Position numbers and translations under genes: made by a program. 47,279 nucleotides of DNA from JBHICC01 sp046759385 (GTDB lineage Bacteria; Pseudomonadota; Gammaproteobacteria; Acidiferrobacterales; SPGG2): positions 1-47,279 of the forward strand of contig JBHICC010000020.1 of NCBI GenBank assembly GCA_046759385.1, in the 5' to 3' direction. Shown in pieces: positions 1 through 8,191 of the stretch. The first letter of the stretch is position 1, and each line of letters opens with the position of its first letter. A model generated the notes under the pieces. The model was not told the origin of the DNA. It did no database searches and saw only the letters and a program-made list of their open reading frames with translations.

Positions 1-1
1 T

Positions 2-277
2 AGGTACCTTCTGTTACTGTCGGTCGCGGCTATGTTGGCCGGTCCAACCATTGCCTGGGCATGCCGCGCGGCTGGACCAGACACGCACGTCGGCACACTT
101 CTGTCGGTCGATGCCGAAAAGAAGTCATTCACGATCATGGATGCTGAGGCGCGCAGCCCAATTACCTTCGTGGCAGACGACGCCATCATTAGCGCCCTCA
201 AAGGCGTAACGGGGACCGTCGCGGTGTTACACAAGAAGGTTGACGGTGTACTGCGGGCGATCGACATCCGCTATTGA
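2..277 (+). CDS. Small exported protein, 5' end cut by the window
   Basis: The frame is open from base 2, before the first ATG at 32, so the real start probably lies outside the window. The visible N-terminus reads RYLLLLSVAAMLAGPTIAWA, a hydrophobic stretch ending in an AxA-like signal peptidase site (AWA, followed by a Cys). About 70 mature residues follow with no transmembrane segment, rich in beta-type hydrophobic/charged alternation (VGTLLSVDAEKKSFTIMDAE). It may be a small periplasmic beta-barrel domain, but I do not recognise the family. It lies 156 bases upstream of the dsbC-like gene on the same strand, which fits an envelope role but does not prove co-transcription. Confidence 0.6.
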   Translation, partial: RYLLLLSVAAMLAGPTIAWACRAAGPDTHVGTLLSVDAEKKSFTIMDAEARSPITFVADDAIISALKGVTGTVAVLHKKVDGVLRAIDIRY

Positions 278-433
278 GACGACCCCAAACGGATCGGCCG
301 AGAGACGTGAGGAACCGACGACTTTCCGCGCCTTTTGTGGGAACTTTTCGCTGGACCTGGCGTCTCAGCTTCGTTAAGCGCGCTTCTATTCAGGGCATTC
401 GCAGTCGCCACGCCCGGAGACTAGACTTCAGAT

Positions 434-1171
434 ATGACTAGGACCGCTTTCGTATTGTTTGCCGCAGGGCTGATACTCCCGCAGCTCGGTTTCGCCGACC
501 ACGAAAACAACGTTGACCTGAAACAAGCGCTCGAGGGTGTTGTTCCAGGAATGAAGCCCGACCACGTCGAGCATTCTCCGATCTCAGGGCTCTACGAGCT
601 AACCTACGGTCCGCACGTTGTCTACGTAACGGGCGACGGCCGCTATTTACTGCGCGGGGATCTAGTCGACCTCAAAGAAGGGCTAAATATCACCGAGCAA
701 AAGCGCCAGCAAGCGCGCCTCAGCGCGCTTAATAAAGTAGATAGAGACAGCATGATCGTATTTGGCCCCGAGAAGGCGAAGTACTCGGTGACGGTCTTCA
801 CCGACGTCGAGTGTGGGTACTGCCGCATGTTGCATAAACAGATGAGTGACTATAACAAGCAGGGCATTGCCATTCGTTACCTCGCCTTCCCGCGCGCCGG
901 CATCGGTTCTCGCGCTTATAACACGATGGTCTCAGTGTGGTGTGCGGACGACCCGCGACAGGCGATGACCGATGCCAAGGCCGGTAAATCGGTAACGCCC
1001 AAGCAGTGCGCGAATCCCGTTCGCGAGCACTACGAACTAGGGCGGGCTGTCGGCGTGACGGGTACGCCAACGCTCATCCTCAATAATGGTCAAGTGCTGC
1101 CGGGCTTTGTCCCGCCGGATCGGCTCGTACAGATGCTTAACGGCGGAACGCGCGGTGCCGCCGCTCGCTAA
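434..1171 (+). CDS. dsbC: DsbC-type periplasmic thiol:disulfide interchange protein
   Basis: A 245-residue protein with a signal peptide (residues 1-21, cleavage near GFA/D). An N-terminal DsbC dimerisation-like region (about 25-85, with the typical SPISGLYEL and YVTGDGRYLLRG patterns) is followed by a thioredoxin domain. The redox motif is CGYC at residues 127-130, in the context FTDVECGYCR, and the cis-proline loop is GVTGTPTLIL near the C-terminus. Members of this family isomerise wrong disulfide bonds in the periplasm and are kept reduced by DsbD. Length and motif match DsbC rather than DsbG, although the two are hard to separate without alignment. Two further Cys (in VWCADD and PKQCAN) probably form the structural disulfide known in DsbC. 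It appears to be a single gene, with the next gene convergent. Confidence 0.88.
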   Translation: MTRTAFVLFAAGLILPQLGFADHENNVDLKQALEGVVPGMKPDHVEHSPISGLYELTYGPHVVYVTGDGRYLLRGDLVDLKEGLNITEQKRQQARLSALNKVDRDSMIVFGPEKAKYSVTVFTDVECGYCRMLHKQMSDYNKQGIAIRYLAFPRAGIGSRAYNTMVSVWCADDPRQAMTDAKAGKSVTPKQCANPVREHYELGRAVGVTGTPTLILNNGQVLPGFVPPDRLVQMLNGGTRGAAAR

Positions 1172-1314
1172 CTAACCCTTTCTTTCCATCTCTCTGCGCG
1201 CAAGGCTGAGATCCCTGCGCGTTGATAGCGCCGAATACAAGGCAGCGAACCGTTCACCCAACCTCTGACAGCTCCAGTCCCCATTGGGGCGGCGGAGGGG
1301 GAATGGCTGTTTCG

Positions 1315-1926
1315 CTACCCTCCCATCATCCCGCGATGCATAGGTTGCATGCCAGGTTGGCCATGCGGGCCGAAGCCGTATCCTGGTCCAGCGCGTCCGG
1401 GACGGCCATGTCGCCATTGATTGAGCTGTGCACGTTGCTCGTCGGTGAGCACATCGCGTTGACGGTTGCGCGCCGCTACGGTCGTTTCGATCATCTGTCG
1501 TCTGAGATCAAAGATCTTGGCGTATACCGCGCCGATCTTTTTCGGGTCCGGCCTATCCGCTCGATAGAGCTCAGAGAGCTTACTCGACTCGTCCATGATC
1601 TCGCCCATGATCTTCCACTTCTTCTTACGTAGCTCATCGCGAATCGCATGAATCTTGCTGTGTTGCGCGTTGCTCAAGTCCAGCATCCATACTGGACCGA
1701 GGCTGCCGGTCGCACCCATATGCCCCATGCCGGGCCCCATCATGGGCATGTCATACATGCCCCCGAAACCCGCCATGCCGGGGCCCATGTGACCGCCCAT
1801 CATGCCGGGTCCGCCCATGCCATAGCCCCGACTGTAGCCGGGGCTGCCGCCATGTCCCACAGCGGCGGATATGCCGATAACAACGAAGGCACCCGTAATC
1901 AAAGCCAAAACTATTTTCCTGTTCAT
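1315..1926 (-). CDS. Spy/CpxP-like periplasmic protein with Met/His/Gly-rich tails
   Basis: A 203-residue exported protein. The signal peptide spans residues 1 to about 22 (ATG at 1926, with GGAG eight bases upstream; a GTG one codon earlier is less well placed). After a Gly/Met/His-rich stretch (about residues 30-75, many GPGM and GHM units) comes a helical core with a typical LTDEQRAQL motif, as in Spy/CpxP/ZraP and heavy-metal sensor CnrX/RcnB-like proteins. A second Met/His/Gly-rich tail follows (GMQPMHRGMMGG). Such proteins are periplasmic chaperones or metal sensors in envelope stress. The Met and His clusters suggest binding of copper or a similar soft metal, which is inference. It converges on dsbC. 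Confidence 0.8.
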   Translation of the reverse strand: MNRKIVLALITGAFVVIGISAAVGHGGSPGYSRGYGMGGPGMMGGHMGPGMAGFGGMYDMPMMGPGMGHMGATGSLGPVWMLDLSNAQHSKIHAIRDELRKKKWKIMGEIMDESSKLSELYRADRPDPKKIGAVYAKIFDLRRQMIETTVAARNRQRDVLTDEQRAQLNQWRHGRPGRAGPGYGFGPHGQPGMQPMHRGMMGG

Positions 1927-2042
1927 CACGAGCTCTCCAATGGAACGTTTAACATCAGTTTACTCGTGGTTCCCAGGCGGAATCTTGATCCACGTCAAGC
2001 CGAGTTGAAGGAAAGAACAGACAGTCTTTGCGGGATTACGGT

Positions 2043-2579
2043 CTAGCCGCTGGGTGTACCGCTGGCGGCGTGTGCATTGAGCCAGATCTCGTACACTTCC
2101 GGTGGCCATAACACCTGAAACCAGATGATGATGTCATCAATCTGTTCGTCGCTGAGACGACCTTGATAAGCCGGCATGGCCGGCACACCTTTCCGGCTCG
2201 CTCCCTTCTTGATCGCCGCTACGATCTCTTCTTTCTTGCGACGCCAGGTATTACCGGTACCGTTCAACGGTGGTGCGGCAACGAACTGACCGGTACCGGC
2301 TGTTTGCCAATCTGGGTGTCCCTGCGCCTCGGGCCCGTGGCATTGCAGGCAATGCTCTCTGTAGAGCTGTGCCCCATGCGTAATCCTATCGACCGAGAAC
2401 TGCTGGCGCGGTAGAGATTTCGCCAGCGGCGGTGCGCTCGGCACCGGTGCGGATGTCGTCGTCTCTAACTCCCGGGGTGGCGCCTGTTCTGCCGCTTTAC
2501 GCTCGCAGGCCACGACCATAACTACAATCACGATCAATAGCCCGATACGGCCTACGTCGCCCGTTGAAGTGTACGTCAT
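2043..2579 (-). CDS. Class I cytochrome c lipoprotein
   Basis: A 178-residue protein with one haem-binding site CLQCH (C77, C80, H81) and a likely axial methionine M135 (GVPAMPAYQG), followed by LSDEQIDDIIIWFQ, the usual C-terminal helix of small c-type cytochromes. The N-terminus has a hydrophobic segment ending in the lipobox VVAC (C25), so it is predicted to be lipid-anchored in the periplasm. A Pro/Ala/Thr-rich linker (about residues 33-58) separates anchor and haem domain. It starts eight bases after the purC stop codon and is probably co-transcribed with it. I chose ATG 2579 rather than TTG 2582. The electron partner cannot be told from sequence. Confidence 0.87.
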   Translation of the reverse strand: MTYTSTGDVGRIGLLIVIVVMVVACERKAAEQAPPRELETTTSAPVPSAPPLAKSLPRQQFSVDRITHGAQLYREHCLQCHGPEAQGHPDWQTAGTGQFVAAPPLNGTGNTWRRKKEEIVAAIKKGASRKGVPAMPAYQGRLSDEQIDDIIIWFQVLWPPEVYEIWLNAHAASGTPSG

Positions 2580-2586
2580 CAACGCT

Positions 2587-3519
2587 CTACGCCGCGCCCG
2601 TCAGACGTTCCAATGCCTCTCGGTATTTCGCCGCCGTTTTCTCGGCGATGTCCGCTGGCAGCTTCGGCGCTGGTGACTTCTTGTCCCAATCCAACGTTTC
2701 TAGATAGTCACGCACGAACTGCTTATCGAAACTCGGCGGACTTACGCCGGGTCGGTAGGTGTCCGCAGGCCAAAAACGCGAAGAGTCGGGCGTAAAGAGC
2801 TCATCTATTAAAGTAAGCTTTCCGTCATCGTCCACACCGAACTCGAACTTCGTGTCGGCGACAATAATTCCGCGTTCCAACGCATAGCTTGCCGCATCGG
2901 CGTACAGCTGCATGCTTACATCTCTCACTTTTGCGGCAAGAGTGTCCCCGACGAGCTCCACGATCGTATCGAAACTGATGTTCTCATCGTGATCGCCGAC
3001 GGCGGCTTTTGTCGACGGCGTAAAGATCGGTTGTCGCAGCTGGTCGGCCTGGCGCAAGCCGCCAGGCAAGGATATTCCACACACAGCGCCGGTGCGTTGG
3101 TAGTCCTTCCAGCCGGCTCCAATGAGGTAGCCGCGAACAATAGCTTCTAGCGGCAACGGCTTCACTTTGCGCACGAGCATCGAGCGGCCCTCTACCTGGC
3201 TTCGCTCTACCGGATCCGGTAGCACCTCCTCCAGCGAAAGTTCGTCCGCGAGGTGATTAGCGACGATGTTGCGTGTCCGGTCGAACCAAAACTTGGACAC
3301 GGCGGTCAGCAGCCGACCTTTTCCCGGTATAGGTGTGGGCAGCACGACATCAAACGCGGAAAGGCGGTCGCTCGCTACCATCAGCAAGTGTGTTTCGCCG
3401 ATACCGTAAATGTCTCGCACCTTACCGCGATGTGCTAACGGCAAACTTCGCAGTTTCGATTCAAAAAGCGTGTCTGACTTCATTAAGTCAGGGGCGCGTT
3501 TCTGTTCTACTTCAAGCAT
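2587..3519 (-). CDS. purC: Phosphoribosylaminoimidazole-succinocarboxamide synthase
   Basis: SAICAR synthase of de novo purine synthesis: it joins CAIR and L-aspartate using ATP. At 310 residues it belongs to the longer form of the family, the yeast-like type rather than the roughly 237-residue enteric form. Visible motifs are HRGKVRDIY (the ATP-binding start of the fold), VASDRLSAFDVVLP, VEAIVRGYL-like PLEAIVRGYLIG, and ADTKFEFGVDDDGKLTLIDE, followed by TPDSSRFWP. The start could also be ATG 3483 (MKSDTLF); neither has a strong ribosome site. The gene is followed at once by a cytochrome c gene. Confidence 0.95.
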   Translation of the reverse strand: MLEVEQKRAPDLMKSDTLFESKLRSLPLAHRGKVRDIYGIGETHLLMVASDRLSAFDVVLPTPIPGKGRLLTAVSKFWFDRTRNIVANHLADELSLEEVLPDPVERSQVEGRSMLVRKVKPLPLEAIVRGYLIGAGWKDYQRTGAVCGISLPGGLRQADQLRQPIFTPSTKAAVGDHDENISFDTIVELVGDTLAAKVRDVSMQLYADAASYALERGIIVADTKFEFGVDDDGKLTLIDELFTPDSSRFWPADTYRPGVSPPSFDKQFVRDYLETLDWDKKSPAPKLPADIAEKTAAKYREALERLTGAA

Positions 3520-3625
3520 GGATGTAATGTCCCGTTATCGGAGTGCTAATGATACCTGATCACGCGATGCACGACTGCCGCCCTGCCCGAAGCGGGCGTC
3601 GGCACAATCAGCTGACTGTTCCGCC

Positions 3626-4123
3626 TCAAGCGGCCGGATGCTTGCGTGGCGGTAACAGCTTTTCTTTGGCCAGATATTGGTGTAGCTCGCGGGGTGCAAG
3701 CTTGCTTAGGTCCTTAGCTAAGGGATGAACCTTGACACCGGTTTTTAGCAACGGATCAATCTCATTGCGCAAGAAGCCTAACATACGTTTTTGGGCTGCG
3801 ACGATAACGCTCTTGGCTCCACTGTGCTGCACAAGGCGAGCGGCCGCCAGCGCCACGTTCCGCGCGAAACGGCGTTTGAACTCATCGACGTGTTGTGCTC
3901 GGTGATCATCATAGCCGTGTGCCTGACCACCGCCCGGTGTACGATTGCGTCCTGTTTTGACATCACTCCATAATTGTCCGGGGTGGCCGTTCTGCTCCGA
4001 ATTAATCAGCCCTTCGCGTTCCTTCAAATTGGGACCACCCTGCGTTGCCGGTGAATCTACGGGCTCCAAGGTTAAGAAACGGGCTTGGATACCATTAACG
4101 AGGACGACGCAGTAATCGCTCAT
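3626..4123 (-). CDS. Host-attachment (baeRF-like) family protein
   Basis: A 165-residue cytosolic protein that begins MSDYCVVLVNGIQARFLTLEP, the typical beta-strand start (W/CVVVANGxxARxF) of the protein-required-for-host-attachment family. Further family marks are the DEFKRRFARNVA helix, the SVIVAAQKRMLGFLR segment and the C-terminal DLSKLAPRELHQYLA. The family was named from plant-associated bacteria but is related by fold to the central domain of archaeo-eukaryotic release factors (baeRF group), so a translation-related role is possible. ATG 4123 is chosen because AAGGAG lies just upstream; the frame runs 45 codons further but without a ribosome site. It lies 131 bases downstream of a YbaK-like tRNA deacylase gene on the same strand. 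Confidence 0.8.
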   Translation of the reverse strand: MSDYCVVLVNGIQARFLTLEPVDSPATQGGPNLKEREGLINSEQNGHPGQLWSDVKTGRNRTPGGGQAHGYDDHRAQHVDEFKRRFARNVALAAARLVQHSGAKSVIVAAQKRMLGFLRNEIDPLLKTGVKVHPLAKDLSKLAPRELHQYLAKEKLLPPRKHPAA

Positions 4124-4254
4124 ACTGATTCTCCTTGCAGCAGCTCGTTGCGAGCATGAGATGATTTGTCCCCACGACGAGAACCCGCCGGGACACCGGA
4201 AGGCTATATATCGATCGGCGTTATTCGCAGTCCAGCGCTGACCGCCAGACATAA

Positions 4255-4725
4255 TCAAACGTGATGACTAAAACAGGCCTGCCGCGATCCGGCCATCAGC
4301 TCCTGAAACTGCTCGCCGCTTACGCGGATCAGTTCCTCATGGTCACCCGACTCAAAATAAATCTCAGATTGCGCAGTGAGGCTTTCATCGACAACGGTTT
4401 CCATGCCGTAGGCGGCGCCGACGGGCGGTATAGCGCCGAGCTCACAGTCCTGAAACAGACCACCGAGTTCGTTCTCTGTCGCCAACCCGAGATAGCGACG
4501 CAAGTAATGATGCAGGGCACCCAAGTCGATTCGATGTGTAGCTGGCAACACGGCCATCATGAATCCATCCTCGTCCTCAAGTACGACGCACTTGGCCAGA
4601 CAATCGCCGGGTACGTGCGCGGCTGCCGCTGTTTTCATGCTGGAGAGGGTGCGACGATGTGGGATAATGCTGTAGCTTACGTGGTGCTTGCTTAAGTAAT
4701 CCTTTAATACGGGCGAGATAGCCAT
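4255..4725 (-). CDS. YbaK/ProX-like aminoacyl-tRNA deacylase domain protein
   Basis: A 156-residue stand-alone domain resembling YbaK/EbsC and the editing domain of ProRS. It has an N-terminal helix and YSIIPH strand, then AKCVVLEDEDGFMMAVLPA with the conserved lysine (AK) of the active site and the strand that follows, then GLATENELGGLF and GAIPPVGAAYGM, the GxxPPxG loop typical of the family. These proteins hydrolyse mischarged tRNAs such as Cys- or Ala-tRNAPro, but the substrate cannot be read from sequence. ATG 4725 is chosen because of an almost perfect Shine-Dalgarno sequence (AAAGGAGGT at 4732-4740); the 50 extra codons upstream are unlikely to be translated. The host-attachment family gene follows. 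Confidence 0.78.
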   Translation of the reverse strand: MAISPVLKDYLSKHHVSYSIIPHRRTLSSMKTAAAAHVPGDCLAKCVVLEDEDGFMMAVLPATHRIDLGALHHYLRRYLGLATENELGGLFQDCELGAIPPVGAAYGMETVVDESLTAQSEIYFESGDHEELIRVSGEQFQELMAGSRQACFSHHV

Positions 4726-4731
4726 AACGAG

Positions 4732-4740
4732 ACCTCCTTT
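4732..4740 (-). promoter_or_regulatory. Ribosome binding site fixing the YbaK-like start
   Basis: On the minus strand the sequence reads AAAGGAGGT, close to the full anti-16S complement, six bases before ATG 4725. It argues against the longer open frame that begins at 4875. Confidence 0.8.
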
Positions 4741-4971
4741 CGCTCTTGCGTGCGAGACCCCCCACCGGTAACACCACCCGGCTCCTGTATGGCCACAGGA
4801 GAATTCACATAGTACAGGGTTAGCCGGCCGAAGTCTGGCCCAGCTGGCATTGCGGTAGACGCGTGCCCCCGGCACAGCGTTTTCTCCGATAGAAAACCGT
4901 AAGTGCCCAAATCATAATATTCTGAAATTCTACGGCCGTTCTTGTAATGCTGCGTCGCGACAGCTGCCGTG

Positions 4972-5586
4972 TTAACCGGATCCGCCTAGAATCTGCTGCA
5001 GCCTTTCGAACACCATGTCAGCGTAAGCTCGATTTCCCGACACGTTTAGATGCAAACCATCGTCTGCAACAATCGTGGTCGGATTAACGTCGCGGCGCGC
5101 CATCAGCGCTGGTAGGTCAACGATCGGTGCATCCAGACGGTGTGCTGTATCTCGGATGAGTAAATTGTAGGGCTCGAAATTTTCCTGGTAGCTTTTTCCA
5201 TTCCCCTGCGTACCCACAACTGGCCCTAATGTGTGGTTCACAATGAAAACGCATCGGCTCGTGCGTGCTTTGGTAATGCGGTGAAACTCGCACAGGTTCT
5301 TCTCGAATTCCCGCAATCCTACCCTTGGTACAGCCGCCCAATCCCGCACGTTCGCGTCGTTAAAACCGAACTGTACAATCACTAAACCCGGCAACAGCGG
5401 CAACACATCTGTTTCCAAACGATCGAAGCCGCACGCGGTTGTGTCACCGCCGACGCCGCGGTTATGGACCACGAATTTTCGCGTCGCCGCTTTATCGAGT
5501 AGCATCTGCAACAAGGTGGGCCAGCCAAGTTCTGGCGGACAGGTTGCAGCCTCCGTGATCGAATCGCCGAAACAAATGATGTTCAT
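4972..5586 (-). CDS. SGNH/GDSL-family hydrolase
   Basis: A 204-residue esterase-type protein with all four SGNH blocks: CFGDSITEA at the N-terminus (nucleophile S8), GVGGDTT (block II glycine), QFGFND (block III asparagine) and DDGLHLN near the C-terminus (Asp and His of the triad). The family cleaves ester bonds of lipids, acylated sugars or thioesters. The closest general resemblance is to arylesterase/TesA-like GDSL lipases. No signal peptide is seen with start ATG 5586; an earlier start at 5628 would add 14 residues encoded by a repeat region and is not favoured. The repeat array just upstream separates it from dinB on the same strand. Confidence 0.82.
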   Translation of the reverse strand: MNIICFGDSITEAATCPPELGWPTLLQMLLDKAATRKFVVHNRGVGGDTTACGFDRLETDVLPLLPGLVIVQFGFNDANVRDWAAVPRVGLREFEKNLCEFHRITKARTSRCVFIVNHTLGPVVGTQGNGKSYQENFEPYNLLIRDTAHRLDAPIVDLPALMARRDVNPTTIVADDGLHLNVSGNRAYADMVFERLQQILGGSG

Positions 5587-5593
5587 CCTGCCC

Positions 5594-5621
5594 GTGAGGC
5601 GTGAGGGGTAAGACGTGGGGA
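5594..5621. repeat. Heptad tandem array, four units
   Basis: Four 7-base units of the form GTGAGGN (the third is GTAAGAC, the last GTGGGGA) lie directly upstream of the SGNH hydrolase start. This is one of several arrays with a 7-base period in the intergenic regions of this part of the window. Confidence 0.75.
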
Positions 5622-5660
5622 ACAACACATCAAGAAGCCAGCTGTCATTACGTTCTATTT

Positions 5661-5683
5661 CGCCTCACTCCTCACCCCTTACG
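5661..5683. repeat. Heptad tandem array overlapping the dinB stop codon
   Basis: Read on the minus strand, three consecutive 7-base units (GTAAGGG, then two GTGAGGN) begin at the dinB stop. The TAA of dinB at 5679-5681 is part of the first unit. It is in inverted orientation to the array at 5594-5621 only 40 bases away, so the transcript could also form a long imperfect hairpin. Confidence 0.75.
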
Positions 5684-6842
5684 TTTGTTTTCTCAGGCCT
5701 GTCCCCCGCCGAAGCGCACTCGAGCCGAAGCGATTCTTCACTTTATCGCTCACTGCATCCAATAGCTCTTGTCTTAAACGACTCTCGCCGTCAAAGAGGT
5801 CTGTCTGCCCACCATGCTTGCGCTCCAAACCACTGACTCCCATACCCAGCAGTCGCACGCCGACATGGCCCACAGGCAGGTTGGTCTCGAGCAAATTTGT
5901 CGCCACTTGCCACAGCTTCTGTGAAGTATCAGTTGGTTCGGGAACTGTGTGTGCACGTGTGATCGTCTTAAAGTCGGCGAAGCGGATCTTTACGTTGATC
6001 GTGCGCGCCTGCAAATGGTGACGACGTAACCGCAGACCGACCTGCTCCGTAAGCTGCAGTAGCCATGCTCGCAATACGGCGACATCGGTTAGATCATCCT
6101 CAAAGGTCGTTTCATGCGATATCGATTTGGCTTCGTGATCTGGGGTGACAGGACGGTGATCAATACCGCGGGCGAGTCGCCACAGGTGCTCTCCGTTCTT
6201 GCCGAAAAGCTCCCGCAGCCGCTGCCGCGACTGGCCACGCAGATCGGCGATGGTGCGCACGCCGATACGTTGCAGCACTGCGGCCGACACCCTGCCCACG
6301 CCCCAGAGGCGTGCTATCGGCAGTGGATCTAGGAACTCGCATACACCGTCTCGCGCCACCACGACAAATCCGTCAGGTTTTTGCAGGTCACTGGCGATCT
6401 TGGCAAGAAATTTGTTGGGCGCCACACCGACCGACGCAACCAATTGCAACTCACCGGCGATATCCAGCTTGATCTGCCGAGCGATCGTTGCGGATGATCC
6501 AAACAAACGCTCACTTTCAGTGACGTCGAGAAAAGCCTCATCTAGCGAGAGCGGTTCTACCAAGGGCGTATAGCGGTAAAAAATCTCGCGTATCTGGCGT
6601 GACACCTGGGCGTAGTAAGGGTGTCGCGGGGAGAGGAACAGCGCGTGACGACACAACCGTCGAGCGGTAGCTGCCGGCATCGCGCTGTGTATTCCATACT
6701 TGCGCGCTTCGTAGTTGGCCGCCGCCACCACGCCCCGCCCTTCTGGGTTACCCCCAACTACTAGTGGCTGGCCACGTAGTCGCGGACAGTCGCGCTCCTC
6801 GATCGAGGTATAGAACGCATCCATGTCAATATGAACAATCAT
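5679..6842 (-). CDS. dinB: DNA polymerase IV (Y-family translesion polymerase)
   Basis: A 387-residue Y-family polymerase. The N-terminal metal site is HIDMDAFY (D6 and the following steric-gate aromatic), the second acidic motif is SLDEAFLDVTE, and the fold start GVAPNKFLAKIASDLQKPDG is diagnostic. The helix-hairpin-helix part (LWGVGRVSAAVLQRIGVRTIADL) and the little-finger domain (ISHETTFEDDL onwards) follow; the C-terminus, LFDGESRLRQELLDAV, is typical of long DinB. It copies past damaged bases with low fidelity. ATG 6842 is chosen because the protein then begins directly with MIVHIDMD. No LexA box (CTG-N10-CAG) was found nearby by eye. The aldolase gene is divergent, sharing about 230 bases upstream. 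Confidence 0.95.
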   Translation of the reverse strand: MIVHIDMDAFYTSIEERDCPRLRGQPLVVGGNPEGRGVVAAANYEARKYGIHSAMPAATARRLCRHALFLSPRHPYYAQVSRQIREIFYRYTPLVEPLSLDEAFLDVTESERLFGSSATIARQIKLDIAGELQLVASVGVAPNKFLAKIASDLQKPDGFVVVARDGVCEFLDPLPIARLWGVGRVSAAVLQRIGVRTIADLRGQSRQRLRELFGKNGEHLWRLARGIDHRPVTPDHEAKSISHETTFEDDLTDVAVLRAWLLQLTEQVGLRLRRHHLQARTINVKIRFADFKTITRAHTVPEPTDTSQKLWQVATNLLETNLPVGHVGVRLLGMGVSGLERKHGGQTDLFDGESRLRQELLDAVSDKVKNRFGSSALRRGTGLRKQT

Positions 6843-7071
6843 GACAGCGCACCGTTGCTCGCACCCGGATCGTGTAGTATCGCTCCGGAGCAATCGCGAG
6901 TTCCAGCGAAAACCTTTGCCCGGCTTTTCAACGCCTTAACACTGGACCCTGGACTTGCCCGGTCATTCTCAGATAAATTTTGTTTTTCCACCGAACAGCC
7001 CATTGCAAGACCGTTTTCGAGTTATGGAACGGTAACTCAGCGAGACTTCACCTAACGGAGGACTACGCCAG

Positions 7072-8097
7072 ATGAGCAAACAAGAGCTCGAAACCATTGC
7101 CGGTGCTATGGTCGCTCCTGGTAAAGGCATCCTCGCGATGGACGAGAGCACGCCTACCTGTAAGAGCCGGTTCGAAAAAATGGGCATCCCGTGCACCGAA
7201 GAGAATCGCCGTTCGTACCGGGACCTGCTAGTGACAACCGAGAACCTGTCGGAGTTCATTGGTGCGGCGATCTTGTTCGATGAAACGATCCGTCAAACCA
7301 CTTTGAGCGGCACGCCCTTTGCAACTTACCTCGCCAAAGTTGGTACGGTCCCGGGCATCAAGGTCGATAAGGGCGCGAAAGATTTGGCGGCCCATCCTGG
7401 AGAAAAGGTGACAGAAGGGTTGGATGGTTTACGCGATCGATTGGCGGAGTACAGAGAGATGGGGGCCCGTTTTACTAAGTGGCGCGCAGTCATCACAATC
7501 GGTGATGATATTCCCAGTCGAGGTTGTATCGAGGCCAATGCGCATGCGCTTGCCCGTTACGCGGGATTGGCACAGGAAGCAGGGCTAGTGCCTATCGTCG
7601 AACCCGAAGTACTAATCAACGGCGATCACACCATTGAACGTTCCTATGAAGTCGCCGAAGCTACCCTGTACACGGTATTTGACGAGCTCGTAAGCCAACG
7701 CATCTATCTTGAAGGTATGATCCTCAAACCGAGCATGGTCATATCTGGGCTGGACTGTCCGAACCGAGCGGGGATAACCGAGGTTGCCGAGCAAACGGTG
7801 CGCTGTTTGCTAAACACGGTGCCGGCGGCAGTGCCTGGCATTGCGTTTCTGTCGGGTGGACAGAGCAATGAGGAGGCAACGGCTCACCTCAATGCCATGC
7901 ATAATCTTGGTCGTAGTCTACCGTGGAGGCTAACCTTCTCGTACGCGCGCGCGTTACAACAACCGGCGATGGATGCGTGGAAGGGCGATGCTAAGAACGT
8001 GACAGCAGCGCAGACGGCGCTGTACCACCGAGCCAAGCTCAACGGCGCGGCATCGCTTGGACGCTACTCGGAGGCGATGGAGAAAGAAGCGGCGTAA
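7072..8097 (+). CDS. fba: Fructose-bisphosphate aldolase, class I
   Basis: A 341-residue class I (Schiff-base) aldolase that interconverts fructose-1,6-bisphosphate with dihydroxyacetone phosphate and glyceraldehyde 3-phosphate. The N-terminal signature GKGILAMDESTPTCKSRF and the active-site stretch LEGMILKPSMV with Schiff-base lysine K219 are clear, as is SGGQSNEEATAHLN near the C-terminus. The class I form is metal-independent. CGGAGG lies upstream of the ATG at 7072. The gene faces the pyk-pgk-gap-tkt group on the other strand and is separated from pyk by a heptad repeat array. It can serve glycolysis, gluconeogenesis or the Calvin cycle. Confidence 0.95.
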   Translation: MSKQELETIAGAMVAPGKGILAMDESTPTCKSRFEKMGIPCTEENRRSYRDLLVTTENLSEFIGAAILFDETIRQTTLSGTPFATYLAKVGTVPGIKVDKGAKDLAAHPGEKVTEGLDGLRDRLAEYREMGARFTKWRAVITIGDDIPSRGCIEANAHALARYAGLAQEAGLVPIVEPEVLINGDHTIERSYEVAEATLYTVFDELVSQRIYLEGMILKPSMVISGLDCPNRAGITEVAEQTVRCLLNTVPAAVPGIAFLSGGQSNEEATAHLNAMHNLGRSLPWRLTFSYARALQQPAMDAWKGDAKNVTAAQTALYHRAKLNGAASLGRYSEAMEKEAA

Positions 8098-8112
8098 GCG
8101 CTACAAGCAAAA

Positions 8113-8156
8113 GTGAGGTGTAAGGAGTGAGGGGAGTGAGGGGTGAGGCGTGCCTT
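8113..8156. repeat. Heptad tandem array between fba and pyk
   Basis: Five clear units of GTGAGGN/GTAAGGA type and one degenerate unit, with one 2-base interruption, lie 15 bases after the fba stop codon. The array sits between two converging genes, where a bidirectional terminator might be expected. No GC hairpin with a T-tract is seen here. Confidence 0.8.
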
Positions 8157-8191
8157 GTCACAACTCGCGGCTGACTTCTCACGCATCGTTA

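Noticed and set aside
4726..4875. Longer N-terminus of the YbaK-like gene
   Set aside because: The strong ribosome site at 4732-4740 lies inside it and the extra residues do not resemble the family.
6843..7071. LexA (SOS) box before dinB
   Set aside because: No CTG-N10-CAG palindrome with the expected AT core was found by eye in the divergent region.
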